Part shown: piece by piece, positions 1 to 9,187 of the stretch | How the letters are laid out: each line of letters begins with the position of its first letter | How positions within the stretch are numbered: the first letter of the stretch is position 1 | Source: Bifidobacterium asteroides | GTDB lineage: Bacteria > Actinomycetota > Actinomycetes > Actinomycetales > Bifidobacteriaceae | Direction of reading: 5' to 3' | NCBI RefSeq assembly: GCF_003202695.1 | Contig: NZ_QGLL01000009.1 | Coordinates: forward strand, 186,001 to 250,000 | Length of the DNA stretch: 64,000 nt | The notes under the pieces: generated by a model | Databases searched by the model: none | What the model saw: the letters and a program-made list of their open reading frames with translations, nothing else | Told to the model about the DNA's origin: nothing | Made by a program: the position numbers and the translations under genes

Positions 1-1359
1 CTTGACCACCCGCTCTCGGTGCGAGTCCAGCACATCGGCAGGACCGTTGATGATACCCATCCTCGTGAGCTCCTTGATGGCGAATTCAGTGGTCTGCTCA
101 TCGCTCATGCTCCAGAAGTCATCGCCTTCCTCGCAGAAGTACTCCAGACCGATCCAAACGGTGCCATCCACGTTCTTGACCATATAGGGACTCCAGTTGT
201 TGAAGATCTGGATACGGCCCATCTTGTAGCCGGGGTCCTGCACATAGATCCAGCAGTCGGGCACAATGGGCGGATCGCCCAGGGTCTTGATCGAGGTGGT
301 GTTGCGGATGCGCAGGTGGCGGACCAGCAGGCCAACGGTCACGAAGTCGCGGTAGGGCAGGCCCTGAGCCACCCTGACCATTTCCTTATCGGTGGAAGGC
401 TCCTCATGGGCGATGGCCTCCACCAGATCCTTGATGGGCATGGAGGAGATGATCTGATCGGCCTGCAAGGTCACCTCCCTGCCATCGGCGTTGCGGTAGA
501 TCACGCCGGTCATGCGGCCATCGCTCTGGGTCAGCCCGACCACGCGGGCATCAGTGATCACATGGACTCCATGCTCCACATTGCGACGCTCCACAGTCTC
601 CCAGAGCTGCCCTGGACCCAGCTTGGGATACCAGAACTCTTCAATAAGGCTGGTCTCGACCTGATGAGCGTCGCGCTTCTTGGGCAGAAGCTTTTGGAAG
701 GCGTTCTTGAGCACGCCCATGATGCTGAGCCCCTTGACCCGCTGGGCACCCCAGTCAGCACTGATCTCGCGAGGATGGCGTCCCCAGAGCTTTTCGGTGT
801 AGCCCTCGAAGAACATGGAGTAGAGCTTGCGGCCGAAGCGGTTGATATAGAAGTTCTCCAGATTGTCTTCAGGCAGCTTGTGGACGACGGACTTCAGATA
901 GCTGAACCCGGCCTGCATAGTCAGCTTGAAGCCCAGGGCCCTGAGGGTGTTGACCGTCAAAGAGATGGGATAGTCGAAGAAGTGGTGGTTCCAGTAGATT
1001 CTGGAGACGCGGTGCCGTTTGAGCATGACCCTGTCGGTCTTCTCCGGGTCGGGGCCGCCGGGCTCCAGATCGTGATGGCGACCGAGTTTTTTATCGTCAT
1101 AGGAGGGCGCTCCCTGCAGAGGCAGGACCTCCTTCCACCAGTCCATGATCCGGTCATCCTTGGAGAAGAACCGGTGGCCGCCGATGTCCATGCGGTTGCC
1201 GTTGTGCCGAACCGTGCGGGAAATGCCGCCAAAGGCATCAGTGGCCTCCAGCACGGTGACGTCATAATGCTCGTCGCCGCCGTCCTTGACCAGTTCCCAT
1301 GCCGCCGTCAAGCCGGCGGGCCCTCCGCCGATGACGATCACGGACTGCTTGCGCTCCAT
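1..1359 (-). CDS. FAD-dependent oxidoreductase (amine oxidase/protoporphyrinogen oxidase-like), partial
   Basis: Flavoprotein of the NAD(P)-binding Rossmann / amine-oxidase class; relatives often sit with cell-surface glycan genes, but the substrate cannot be read here. It starts with ATG at 1359 behind a clear AGGAGG and stays open for 453 codons to the left edge, so the C-terminus is missing. Visible are the dinucleotide-binding GGGPAGL (residues 11-17), the strand-2 acidic residue in VLEAT (36-40), the GGISRT turn (44-49) and DIGGH (58-62). The middle has the long aromatic-rich substrate region (KLYSMFFEGYTEKLWG), which recalls UDP-galactopyranose mutase-like flavoproteins. The frame was read directly on the reverse strand; the long open frame on the plus strand here is its antisense shadow. 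It is the last gene of the minus-strand string that contains gatCAB. Confidence 0.8.
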   Translation of the reverse strand, partial: MERKQSVIVIGGGPAGLTAAWELVKDGGDEHYDVTVLEATDAFGGISRTVRHNGNRMDIGGHRFFSKDDRIMDWWKEVLPLQGAPSYDDKKLGRHHDLEPGGPDPEKTDRVMLKRHRVSRIYWNHHFFDYPISLTVNTLRALGFKLTMQAGFSYLKSVVHKLPEDNLENFYINRFGRKLYSMFFEGYTEKLWGRHPREISADWGAQRVKGLSIMGVLKNAFQKLLPKKRDAHQVETSLIEEFWYPKLGPGQLWETVERRNVEHGVHVITDARVVGLTQSDGRMTGVIYRNADGREVTLQADQIISSMPIKDLVEAIAHEEPSTDKEMVRVAQGLPYRDFVTVGLLVRHLRIRNTTSIKTLGDPPIVPDCWIYVQDPGYKMGRIQIFNNWSPYMVKNVDGTVWIGLEYFCEEGDDFWSMSDEQTTEFAIKELTRMGIINGPADVLDSHRERVVK

Positions 1360-1497
1360 GCCAACCTCCTGAAAACCGTATGAAATCATCACCACTGTAC
1401 CCGGATCGTCCCCGGCCGGAGACTGACGAGGAACTTCCCACACGAATTCCCGCCATTGCGTGGAATAAACGTGATGATGCTGGCCCTTGCGCGCTGT

Positions 1498-1812
1498 TTA
1501 GCCCAGCGAGTCAGGGATGTCGATGTCTGTCTTTTGCACTTCCTCCACATTGACGTCCTTGAAGGTGACGATGCGGACGTTCTTGACGAACCTGCTGGAC
1601 CGGTAGACGTCCCAGACCCAGGCATCGGTCAGCCGAACGTCAAAGTAGACGTCCTGCCCAGCGGATCGGACATTGAAATCCACCTTATTGGCCAGGTAGA
1701 ACCGCCGCTCGGTTTCGACCACGTAGGTGAACAGCTTGATTACATCCCGGTACTCGCGGTACAGAGCCAGTTCGGCATTGGTCTCGTAGTTGTCGAGATC
1801 CTCGGCACTCAT
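1498..1812 (-). CDS. DUF2469 domain-containing protein
   Basis: Small acidic protein of 104 residues, the usual size of the actinobacterial DUF2469 family, whose function is not established. The sequence starts MSAEDLDNYETNAELALYREYRD, rich in acidic residues and tyrosine, and continues with a strand-rich stretch (VYFDVRLTDAWVWD, FVKNVRIVTFKDVNVEEV). A good AGGTAG ribosome site lies 4 bases before the ATG. Its start overlaps the stop of the upstream acetyltransferase gene by one base (TGATG), so translational coupling is likely. No transmembrane segment or catalytic motif is visible. Confidence 0.85.
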   Translation of the reverse strand: MSAEDLDNYETNAELALYREYRDVIKLFTYVVETERRFYLANKVDFNVRSAGQDVYFDVRLTDAWVWDVYRSSRFVKNVRIVTFKDVNVEEVQKTDIDIPDSLG

Positions 1813-2975
1813 CAGCTACCTCCATTCGCGCGATCACGGCCATGGCCAAGCGTACGCCACCAGGCGCGCTTGGAACGCTTGGACTCAGCCGACCCATAGG
1901 CCCAATCCGACGCTGTATGCTCCTCGCCAGACTGCTCAACAACCGATCCTGCAGAGCCTGATTCCTCCTGCGCTGTCTCAGAGTCCGTCTGACCAAGGCC
2001 CGCCTTCCCATGATTATTGCTGTCGGACCCCGCCTGCTCTTCAGCAGATTTTCCTGAACGCGAACCGCCATCCCTGTCTGGATTGGCCTGGTCGCCTGGC
2101 ACCTGCGTGTCCTGCAATGCCGGGACGGACCCCCCAGGTTCGGATTCGCTTATGACGCCTTCCCCATCCGCAGCGTAGCCGTGTGCGACAAGGGCCTCAG
2201 CCACGCCGGGATTGTCGCGGATGACATGCATGCCGAAGGCATTCAAAGAGCGTATGGGATCATATTCATCGACCAGTGCGTCCATGACGATCTGATCCTG
2301 ATACTTGCCATTCTCGGCATCCCAGAGCGCATCACGGGAGGTTCCCGAGATCATGAAGCCCAGGGACTGGTAGACGGAGATTGACCGTGTGTTTTTCTCT
2401 GGCACAGCCACCCAGATCCGATGCAGGCCCAAGCCCGTAGGAGCAGCAGCGTACCCATAAGTCATAATTCTGGGCATGGCGTCGCGGGAGTACCCCCGCC
2501 CCCGGAAGTGCCGCCCCAGGACCACCTGGATCCTGGCCGAGCGAGACCAGCCGTCCACGTCGATCAGGAAGATCATGCCGATGACCCCCTTAGTGGCATC
2601 AGCGTCAGGCGAGCCGTCCTGGTCGGTGTCAGCATCAGTGACCATGGCCCAGGCCAGTGTGCGGCGGGACTCGGGATCGCCCACGCCCGAATCGCGGGCA
2701 GCCAAACCCTTGGACCAGGCCACTGACCGTCGCACCCAGGCGTTGACCACGGCCCGTTCGGCATTAGGCCCCTTGCCGGTGATGCCGGTGGAATTGTAGA
2801 AGGCCTCCAACTGGTCCATTGCCGTCAGATCGGCGATGACCGCCGGACGCAGGTGCAACATCTCGCCCCGGATATAGGGGATCTCGATCCTGTCGGGCAG
2901 CTGTCCGTCCGCCATGTCGTCTGATCCATCGATATGCGTTTGCGGTCGGTCGTTGCCCCTGCCGCTCATAGACAT
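1812..2975 (-). CDS. GNAT-family N-acetyltransferase with long hydrophilic C-terminal tail
   Basis: Predicted acyl-CoA-dependent N-acetyltransferase, related to the RimJ/RimL type that modifies protein N-termini or small molecules. The 387-residue protein has its GNAT core at roughly residues 35-225: an opening strand (LHLRPAVIADL), a central strand (IQVVLGRHFRGRGYSRDAM) that carries the acetyl-CoA pyrophosphate loop RGRGYSRDA, and the final NTRSISVYQSLGF motif typical of RimJ/L enzymes. From about residue 275 to the end it is a low-complexity Gly/Ser/Glu/Asp/Gln tail closing with a basic, tryptophan-containing patch (KRSKRAWWR). I chose ATG 2975 because GGAGGTGA lies directly before it; an in-frame start at 3011 lacks such a site. 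The substrate is unknown. Confidence 0.8.
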   Translation of the reverse strand: MSMSGRGNDRPQTHIDGSDDMADGQLPDRIEIPYIRGEMLHLRPAVIADLTAMDQLEAFYNSTGITGKGPNAERAVVNAWVRRSVAWSKGLAARDSGVGDPESRRTLAWAMVTDADTDQDGSPDADATKGVIGMIFLIDVDGWSRSARIQVVLGRHFRGRGYSRDAMPRIMTYGYAAAPTGLGLHRIWVAVPEKNTRSISVYQSLGFMISGTSRDALWDAENGKYQDQIVMDALVDEYDPIRSLNAFGMHVIRDNPGVAEALVAHGYAADGEGVISESEPGGSVPALQDTQVPGDQANPDRDGGSRSGKSAEEQAGSDSNNHGKAGLGQTDSETAQEESGSAGSVVEQSGEEHTASDWAYGSAESKRSKRAWWRTLGHGRDRANGGS

Positions 2976-3106
2976 CACGTCACCTCCATGATCGCCACCC
3001 TGCGATGGCAATCAATTGTAATCCCTTGCCCCTGGGAAAATCATGAGAGGCTGGGCGGGTCCGCCTGCCCGACCCCGAGGCGATCAGGCCGACGGACCGG
3101 GCGCGC

Positions 3107-4609
3107 TCAGGACCGGGCTATGCGCTCCATAACGATCTTGCTGACCGCCTTGGCATCGGCTTGGCCCTTGGTGGCCCGCATGACCGCTCCGATAATAGCG
3201 CCCATGGGCTTCATATTGCCGCCTTTGAGCTTGGCCACAATGTCCGGGTTGTCCTTGAGGGCCTGATCGACAGCGGCATCCAGAGCCCCATCGTCGGAAA
3301 CCACCTGGTAGCCGTGCTTCTTGACGACCTCGCTGGGCGTGCCTTCACCGGCCAGTACGCCGGAGACGGTTTGCTTGGCCAGCTTGTCATTGAGCTTTCC
3401 GTCTACAATCAGCTGTTCCACATCGGCGACATCCTGAGCCGAAATGGGCAACTCCTGCAGGCTGACCCCACGGGCATTAGCCTCGCGGGAGATCTCGCCC
3501 AGCCACCACTTGCGAGCACCGGCAGCCGTGGCACCGGATTTGACCGTATCCTCAATCAGATCCACAGCATCGGCGTTGACCGCGTCCTGCATCTGCCGGT
3601 CGGTGAAGTCCCACTCCTTCTTGAGACGGGCGCGACGTTCGCGCGGCATCTCAGGCATCTGGGCCTTGAGCTCTTCAATATGGTCCTTGGTCACATGGAC
3701 CATGACCAGGTCGGGGTCGGGGAAGTACCGGTAATCGTTGGCATCGGTCTTGACACGGCCGCCTGCCGTAGTCTGTGTGGACTCGTCCCAATGGCGGGTC
3801 TCCTGCAGCACCTCGCCGCCGGACTCCAGCAGAGCCGCCTGACGGCGAATCTCGTAGGTCAGGGTCTTCTCGATGCCCTTGAAGGTGTTGACGTTCTTGG
3901 TCTCTGACCGAGTTCCCAGAGGGGCATCCGGTCCGGCATGCAGGGAGACGTTGACATCGGCGCGCATGTTGCCCTGCTCCATGCGGGCGTGGGAGATGCC
4001 CAGGGCCCGGACGATGTCGCGGATGGCCCGGACATAGGCCCCGGCCACCTCGGGGGTGCGTGCCCCGGCGCCCTCTATGGGCTTGGTCACAATCTCGACC
4101 AGTGGCACACCAGCACGGTTGTAGTCCACTAGGGAGTGGTCTGCACCTTCGATGCGGCCATCGGCCCCGCCCACATGGGTGTTCTTGCCCGCGTCATCCT
4201 CAACATGGGCCCGCTCGATGGGCACACGGAAGATGCTGCCGTCATCCAGCTCCACGTCCAGATAGCCTTCGCCGTTCAGAGGCTTGTCATACTGGGAGAT
4301 CTGGTAGTCGCGGGGCATGTCCGGGTAGAAGTAGTTCTTCCTGGCGAACTGGCTCCACTCGTTGACCTTGCAATGCAGAGCCAGGCCAAGCTTGACCGCA
4401 TAGTCGATGGCGGTCTTGTTGACCACCGGCAGGCTGCCGGGCAGGCCCAGGGAGACCGGAGTCAGCTGGGTGTTGGGCTCGCCGCCGAACTCGATATGGG
4501 CCGGGCAGAAGAGCTTGGTGTTGGTGCAGAGCTCCACATGGACCTCCAGGCCGAACACCGGGTCGTACTTGGCCACGGCATCGGCGTACTTCATAAGTTT
4601 CTCAGCCAT
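3107..4609 (-). CDS. gatB: Asp-tRNA(Asn)/Glu-tRNA(Gln) amidotransferase subunit B
   Basis: GatB binds and activates misacylated Glu-tRNA(Gln) or Asp-tRNA(Asn) with ATP so that ammonia from GatA can convert it to Gln- or Asn-tRNA. The 500-residue length is normal. The N-terminal GatB/PET112 domain shows the family start FGLEVHVEL, the CPA motif and the [11 protein letters not shown] loop (roughly residues 19-60), followed by the [21 protein letters not shown] block. The last ~150 residues form the helical YqeY-like tail domain. AAGGAAG precedes the ATG. It is the last gene of gatC-gatA-gatB, 24 bases after gatA. Confidence 0.97.
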   Translation of the reverse strand: MAEKLMKYADAVAKYDPVFGLEVHVELCTNTKLFCPAHIEFGGEPNTQLTPVSLGLPGSLPVVNKTAIDYAVKLGLALHCKVNEWSQFARKNYFYPDMPRDYQISQYDKPLNGEGYLDVELDDGSIFRVPIERAHVEDDAGKNTHVGGADGRIEGADHSLVDYNRAGVPLVEIVTKPIEGAGARTPEVAGAYVRAIRDIVRALGISHARMEQGNMRADVNVSLHAGPDAPLGTRSETKNVNTFKGIEKTLTYEIRRQAALLESGGEVLQETRHWDESTQTTAGGRVKTDANDYRYFPDPDLVMVHVTKDHIEELKAQMPEMPRERRARLKKEWDFTDRQMQDAVNADAVDLIEDTVKSGATAAGARKWWLGEISREANARGVSLQELPISAQDVADVEQLIVDGKLNDKLAKQTVSGVLAGEGTPSEVVKKHGYQVVSDDGALDAAVDQALKDNPDIVAKLKGGNMKPMGAIIGAVMRATKGQADAKAVSKIVMERIARS

Positions 4610-4633
4610 TGTGATTCCGCTTCCTTCCGATGC

Positions 4634-6187
4634 CTACTTGGTCGAATCCTGAGCCAGGCCATCCAGCCAGGGGGTGGACAGCTTCCGGAAGATGGGCCCG
4701 CCCCACTGTTCCTCCAAGGCCGCCTCAAGAGCGGCGGCAGGCCGGTACATGACCTCGTCGCGCATCTGGGGGGCGAAGAACTGGAAGCCGACAGGCAGTC
4801 CATCATCGCTGAGCCCGGCAGGGATCGACATGGCCGGAGTGCCGGCCAGGTTGGCTGGAATGGTAGCCACGTCGTTCAGGTACATGGCCAGCGGGTCGTC
4901 CACCTTCTCGCCAAAGCGGAAGGCCGTGGTCGGCGAAGTGGGCGATACCAGGACATCGGCCTGCTCGAAAGCCTTCTCGAAGTCACGGATGACCAGGGTG
5001 CGGACCTTCTGGGCCGAACCGTACCAGGCATCGTAATAGCCAGCGGACAGGGCGTAGATACCCAGGATGATCCTGCGCTTGACCTCGTCGCCGAACCCGG
5101 CCTCACGAGTGGCGGACATCATGTTGGCAGCCGTCTGGGGGACGCCTTCAGGAGGCATGACCCGCAGACCATAACGCATGCCGTCATAACGGGCAAGGTT
5201 TGAAGAAACCTCGGAGGGCATGATGATGTAGTAAGCAGCAAGCGCGTAGGGGAAGTGCGGGCAGGAAACCTGAACCACCTCGGCGCCCATGGACTCCAGC
5301 AGGGAAACGGCCTCGTTGAAGCGGGCCTCCACGCCGGGCTGGTAGCCCTCGCCGCCCAGCTCCTTGACCAGCCCCACCTTGAGGCCTTTCAAATCGCGCC
5401 GCTGACCCTGGCGAGCAGCCTGGGCCAAAGGAGGAACCGGCTTGGGAATGGAAGTGGAGTCGCGCTTGTCATGGCCGCCGATGACCTGCTGCAGCAGAGC
5501 CGCATCCAGCACGGATCGGGAAACCGGACCAATCTGATCCAGGGAGGAGGCCATGGCGATGGCCCCGAACCTGGAGACGCCACCGTAGGTGGGTTTGACG
5601 CCCACAGTGCCAGTCAGGGATCCAGGCTGGCGAATGGACCCGCCAGTGTCGGTGCCCAGGGCCAGCGGAGCTTCGAAAGCGCCTACGGCCGAGGCCGAGC
5701 CGCCGCCTGAGCCTCCCGGGACACGCTCGGTATCCCAGGGGTTGTGCGTGGGCTTGAAGGCCGAGTGCTCGGTGGAGGACCCTTGGGCGAACTCATCCAG
5801 GTTGGTCTTGCCCAGAATGGGCATGCCTGCGGCCTTGAGCTTCTTGATGACGGTGGCGTCGTAAGGCGGCACCCAGCCCTCGAGGATCCTGGAGGCGGCC
5901 GTAGTGGGAATGCCCTTGGTAACGATCATGTCCTTTATGGCGATGGGAACGCCCGCCAGTTCCGACAACCCCTCGGCACCTTCGCGGGCCAGGCGCTTGT
6001 CGAAAGCGTCGGCCTGCTCCAGGGCCTGATCGGCGCTGACCTGCAGAAATGCATCAATGCTGGGCTCAGCAGCCTCGATCACATCCAGATGAGCCTGAAC
6101 CAATTCACGGCTGGAAACCTGTCCCGACCGCAACTGCGCGGCCATGTCGGAGGCGGATTGCTTAACCAATTCTTCCTGTGCGCTCAT
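4634..6187 (-). CDS. gatA: Asp-tRNA(Asn)/Glu-tRNA(Gln) amidotransferase subunit A
   Basis: GatA is the glutaminase of the GatCAB complex; it belongs to the amidase-signature family and releases ammonia from glutamine for transamidation. In the 517-residue protein the catalytic Ser-cisSer-Lys triad is visible: the lysine in VPIAIKDMI, and the glycine/serine-rich signature [11 protein letters not shown] followed by [12 protein letters not shown] with the nucleophilic serine. The ATG is preceded by GAGGAG. It lies between gatC (4-base gap) and gatB. The sequence [15 protein letters not shown] near the C-terminus also fits the family. Confidence 0.97.
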   Translation of the reverse strand: MSAQEELVKQSASDMAAQLRSGQVSSRELVQAHLDVIEAAEPSIDAFLQVSADQALEQADAFDKRLAREGAEGLSELAGVPIAIKDMIVTKGIPTTAASRILEGWVPPYDATVIKKLKAAGMPILGKTNLDEFAQGSSTEHSAFKPTHNPWDTERVPGGSGGGSASAVGAFEAPLALGTDTGGSIRQPGSLTGTVGVKPTYGGVSRFGAIAMASSLDQIGPVSRSVLDAALLQQVIGGHDKRDSTSIPKPVPPLAQAARQGQRRDLKGLKVGLVKELGGEGYQPGVEARFNEAVSLLESMGAEVVQVSCPHFPYALAAYYIIMPSEVSSNLARYDGMRYGLRVMPPEGVPQTAANMMSATREAGFGDEVKRRIILGIYALSAGYYDAWYGSAQKVRTLVIRDFEKAFEQADVLVSPTSPTTAFRFGEKVDDPLAMYLNDVATIPANLAGTPAMSIPAGLSDDGLPVGFQFFAPQMRDEVMYRPAAALEAALEEQWGGPIFRKLSTPWLDGLAQDSTK

Positions 6188-6191
6188 CGTC

Positions 6192-6488
6192 TCACTCCTC
6201 GCCCAGAATGCGCGGAGCCACGAACATGCCTGACTCGGTGACCGGCGCCCCTGAGAGCGCAGCCTCCTGGGTCAATGGCTCTTCGGCCTCATCGGGACGC
6301 AGATAGGCCTCCAGGGGGATGGGGTTGGCAGTGGGAGGCACGTCATCACCAGCCACCTCCTGGACCTTGGTGATGGAATCGGCGATCACGTTGAGCTCGC
6401 CCTTGAGGCGGTCAGCCTCCTGATCGGTCAAGGCAATACGGGCCAGATCGCCCAAATGCTTGATCTCTTCACGTGTAAAAGTTGGCAT
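6192..6488 (-). CDS. gatC: Asp-tRNA(Asn)/Glu-tRNA(Gln) amidotransferase subunit C
   Basis: Small stabilising subunit that wraps around the GatA-GatB interface. The 98-residue product starts [20 protein letters not shown], the usual GatC N-terminal helix, and ends with the loop around DEAEEPL. An in-frame ATG lies 12 bases upstream (6500), but family alignment from memory favours MPTF. Neither start has a strong ribosome site. It opens the gatCAB unit and follows the ABC permease gene by 43 bases. Confidence 0.93.
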   Translation of the reverse strand: MPTFTREEIKHLGDLARIALTDQEADRLKGELNVIADSITKVQEVAGDDVPPTANPIPLEAYLRPDEAEEPLTQEAALSGAPVTESGMFVAPRILGEE

Positions 6489-6531
6489 ACCACTTATCAT
6501 ATGGGTGCTCTATGACACGCAGAAGGCAAAG

Positions 6532-7521
6532 TCAGTTGATGTCGGCCCGCCTGAAAACCAGGGTTCCTAGAGCGCAGCAGAGGGCAGTCCAAGCCGCCAT
6601 GATCAGACCAGCCTGCCACCAAGTGGGCCACCATCCGCCGCCTGCCTCTGTCGCCTGGTTCAGGCCTGAAAGAAAAGTGCCCAGAAGGCTGGCCGGCATC
6701 AGCCTCAGGAGGATCTGCAGTCCTGCGGCATGAGCGCCCGGACCCCACAGCAATCCCAGAATCAGGGGCAGGATCAAGGTCAGCCCCAGAACCAAGCTGA
6801 TCCCGCCGACCTTGGATCGGCTCAAGGCTCCAAGACCCAGGCCCATCAAAGCGAAAAGGGCCAGCATGAGCGGGCCGCCCAGCAGATCAATCAGGACAAG
6901 CCCGGACTTGTCAGCAGGCAAGGGACCAGATCTACCTGATGGAAGCAGGGTCTCAAGGATCCAGCTGAACAGCAGGCCCACCTGCGCCGCCAACCAGATC
7001 AGCAAGGCCAAGGCAAGACCCTTAGCCATCAGAACCATGCCTCGACGAGGATTGGCCATCAGCGTGCTCTCAATGGCGGCATCCGAAAACTCACGTGTAA
7101 CGGCCAAAACACCCAGAATCCCGGCAACGATCATGCCCGGGAACAGACCTGAAGCGCCAGCCAGCCAATTCACGGCCATGGGTGTATGCAGGAGGTTGGC
7201 CAGTAGGCAGCCAGACCCCCGGTCGAGTCCAACCACGCCTCGAGCCGACCAGACGGCCAGGATGGTGCTCAACGGCTGCAAGAGCATGACGATCAGAAGC
7301 AGAACCCAGGTCGAGCGCTGGAAGCGCATCTTGCGCAGCTCCGCCCGGACCGCTCCAGAAAGTGTCAGCCGATTGGACTGACGGCACGCACCCAGAAAGG
7401 TCGAACCTGGAGTCTGACGCAGCCAGACAAAGGCGGAACCATGCCGTGGGATCGCGTCATCAGGGTTCGCAGCTATGTTTCGCCTACTGCGGCGGGCTCG
7501 ACGATCGCCGTCGGCACTCAT
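6532..7521 (-). CDS. ABC-2 type transporter permease
   Basis: Membrane half of a probable ABC exporter; the substrate is unknown. The 329-residue protein has a charged N-terminal stretch of ~75 residues (RRARRSRRN, then SGAVRAELRKMRFQRS, typical of the cytoplasmic start of ABC-2 permeases), then about six hydrophobic segments, for example WVLLLIVMLLQPLSTILAVW, ALALLIWLAAQVGLLFSW and ISLVLGLTLILPLILGLLW. The motif REFSDAAIESTLMANP between the second and third segments is typical of this class. Its start overlaps the stop of the ATP-binding gene by four bases (ATGA), so the two are translationally coupled. Confidence 0.82.
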   Translation of the reverse strand: MSADGDRRARRSRRNIAANPDDAIPRHGSAFVWLRQTPGSTFLGACRQSNRLTLSGAVRAELRKMRFQRSTWVLLLIVMLLQPLSTILAVWSARGVVGLDRGSGCLLANLLHTPMAVNWLAGASGLFPGMIVAGILGVLAVTREFSDAAIESTLMANPRRGMVLMAKGLALALLIWLAAQVGLLFSWILETLLPSGRSGPLPADKSGLVLIDLLGGPLMLALFALMGLGLGALSRSKVGGISLVLGLTLILPLILGLLWGPGAHAAGLQILLRLMPASLLGTFLSGLNQATEAGGGWWPTWWQAGLIMAAWTALCCALGTLVFRRADIN

Positions 7522-8465
7522 AGCCTTGCCTCCGGCCTGCGCTGCAGCTCTCCCCTTCCTCCATGGACGACATCCTTATAAGCCTGTTCCAAGGAGATCT
7601 GCTCCTGCTGGAACTCATAGAGCACCACTCCCTCCTGGGCCAGGATAGAGGCCGTCGAGGCCAGAGGCGCGCCCTGGATGCGGAAGCGGGCGGCATCGGG
7701 CGGGCAATTCTCGTCTGGCGGCAGGCGGGTGATGCGTATTCCGGCAGCTGTTGCCAGAGCGGCTTTCAATTGGTCGGGCTGCGGCGTCACTGCATAGATG
7801 GACTCATGGGAGTGCTCGCCAATGAACCGGGCCACGGTCGTCCTCTCCAAGATCCGTCCTCTGGCAATGATGACCAAATCGTCGGCAATTCGAGCCATTT
7901 CGCTCATCATATGGGAACTTAGGAGAACGGCCCTGCCTTGCGAGGCAAAGCTGCGGCAGAGGTCTTTCACTAGTTTGATTCCTGCAGAATCCAGGCCCTT
8001 AAGCGGCTCATCCAGAACCAGGTTATGTGGATCGCCTAGTAGCGCTGCGGCGATGGCCAGCCGCCTGCCCATCTCAAGAGAAAGGGAGCCCGTGCGCCTG
8101 TCGGTGACCGATTGCAGACCGACCATATCCAAAACCTGACCCACCCGTTGGCGATCCAAGCCGTTGGTCGCTGCCAGGGCCAGCAGATAATCCTTGACCC
8201 TGCAGGAAGAGTGAGCGCTATGTGGGTTCAGCACTGCGCCCGCCGTACGCATGGGCGATGCGAGCCGAACGAAGGGCTGGCCGTCGAACAGGACCCTGCC
8301 TGCATCAGGGCGCACCAGTCCCAGAGCGATGCGGAGAGCGGTCGACTTACCGGCGCCTTTAGGCCCTAGCAACCCCGTCACCTGGCCGTCCTCGGCCGTG
8401 AAGGAGACGTGGCTCAGCGCCTTGCGGGACCCGAAGCGCTTGGTCAGTGAGTCGATGACGATCAT
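7518..8465 (-). CDS. ABC transporter ATP-binding protein with unusual signature motifs
   Basis: Energising subunit for the permease encoded directly downstream. The nucleotide-binding domain occupies about residues 1-215: Walker A is GPKGAGKST (residue after GP is lysine where most relatives have asparagine), the signature region reads LSLEMGRRLAIA instead of the usual LS-G-(M/Q)-RQRL, and Walker B is LVLDEPLKGLD instead of LDEPTNGLD. The H-loop follows in VLLSSHMMSEM. The remaining ~95 residues are the regulatory tail common in ABC-2 exporters. It overlaps both neighbours by four bases. The substitutions suggest altered rather than lost ATPase activity, because the Walker lysine, DE pair and H-loop histidine are kept. 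Confidence 0.88.
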   Translation of the reverse strand: MIVIDSLTKRFGSRKALSHVSFTAEDGQVTGLLGPKGAGKSTALRIALGLVRPDAGRVLFDGQPFVRLASPMRTAGAVLNPHSAHSSCRVKDYLLALAATNGLDRQRVGQVLDMVGLQSVTDRRTGSLSLEMGRRLAIAAALLGDPHNLVLDEPLKGLDSAGIKLVKDLCRSFASQGRAVLLSSHMMSEMARIADDLVIIARGRILERTTVARFIGEHSHESIYAVTPQPDQLKAALATAAGIRITRLPPDENCPPDAARFRIQGAPLASTASILAQEGVVLYEFQQEQISLEQAYKDVVHGGRGELQRRPEARL

Positions 8466-9187
8466 GGCTGAGTTCCCTGGCCTGACCGACCCGCCACCCC
8501 GGCATGCTGACAGATCCAGGAATGCATGGCCACGGCGGCGGCAGCCCCGGCGTTAATGGAACGCACGGACCCGAACTGGGAGATGTAGACCACATCGTCG
8601 GCCAGCTCCAAGGCCTTCTCGGACAGGCCCGGCCCCTCAGCGCCGAACATGAGCAGGCACCGACGAGGGAAGCTATAGGTCTCCATGGGAACAGCCCCGG
8701 GGACGTTGTCAATAGCGATCATACGGGGCATGGATTCCCCCTGCCTGGCTGCCTCTTCTTGCAGTGTGACCGCCATGGTTGCTATGTCGGGATCATGTAC
8801 CACGTGCTGGTAGAGCTCGGTCATCAGCGAGCCCTTGCGATTCCATTTGTGAGGACCCACTATATGGACGCGACGGACAGCAAAGGCGTTGGCCGTTCGG
8901 ACCATGGAGCCGATGTTGAAGTCGTGGGTCCAGTTCTCCACAGCCACCTCAAGATCATGACGGCCCCGGCGATCCAGGTCGTTCCGAATGGCCTCGACCT
9001 TCCAGTAGCGATACCTGTCCAGGACGTTGCGGCGATCCCCCTGATCCAGCAGTTCAGGGTCATAGCGCGAATCCATTGGCAATGGCCTGTCGGGGTGTTC
9101 CTGGTTCCAGGGGCCAACCCCCACCTGCCGGAAGATCGGCTCATCTGACGCCATGGCCGCTCGGGTCACTGGATCGGGCTCCCTCAT
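8462..9187 (-). CDS. TrmH-family RNA 2'-O-methyltransferase
   Basis: SPOUT-class methyltransferase that methylates a ribose 2'-OH in tRNA or rRNA using S-adenosylmethionine. In the 241-residue protein the trefoil-knot motifs are clear: an N-terminal HNIGSM-like block (THDFNIGSMVRTANAF), LLMFGAEGPGLSEK and, near the end, ISQFGSVRSINAGAAAAVAMHSW. The last block carries the SAM-binding loop. The gene overlaps the PRTase-like gene upstream and the ABC ATPase gene downstream by four bases each, so it is part of one transcript. The exact target nucleotide cannot be told from the sequence. Confidence 0.88.
   Translation of the reverse strand: MREPDPVTRAAMASDEPIFRQVGVGPWNQEHPDRPLPMDSRYDPELLDQGDRRNVLDRYRYWKVEAIRNDLDRRGRHDLEVAVENWTHDFNIGSMVRTANAFAVRRVHIVGPHKWNRKGSLMTELYQHVVHDPDIATMAVTLQEEAARQGESMPRMIAIDNVPGAVPMETYSFPRRCLLMFGAEGPGLSEKALELADDVVYISQFGSVRSINAGAAAAVAMHSWICQHAGVAGRSGQGTQP

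Noticed and set aside
19-1383. 454-codon open frame on the plus strand
   Set aside because: Antisense of the flavin oxidoreductase gene; composition is that of a GC-rich shadow frame and it has no family features.
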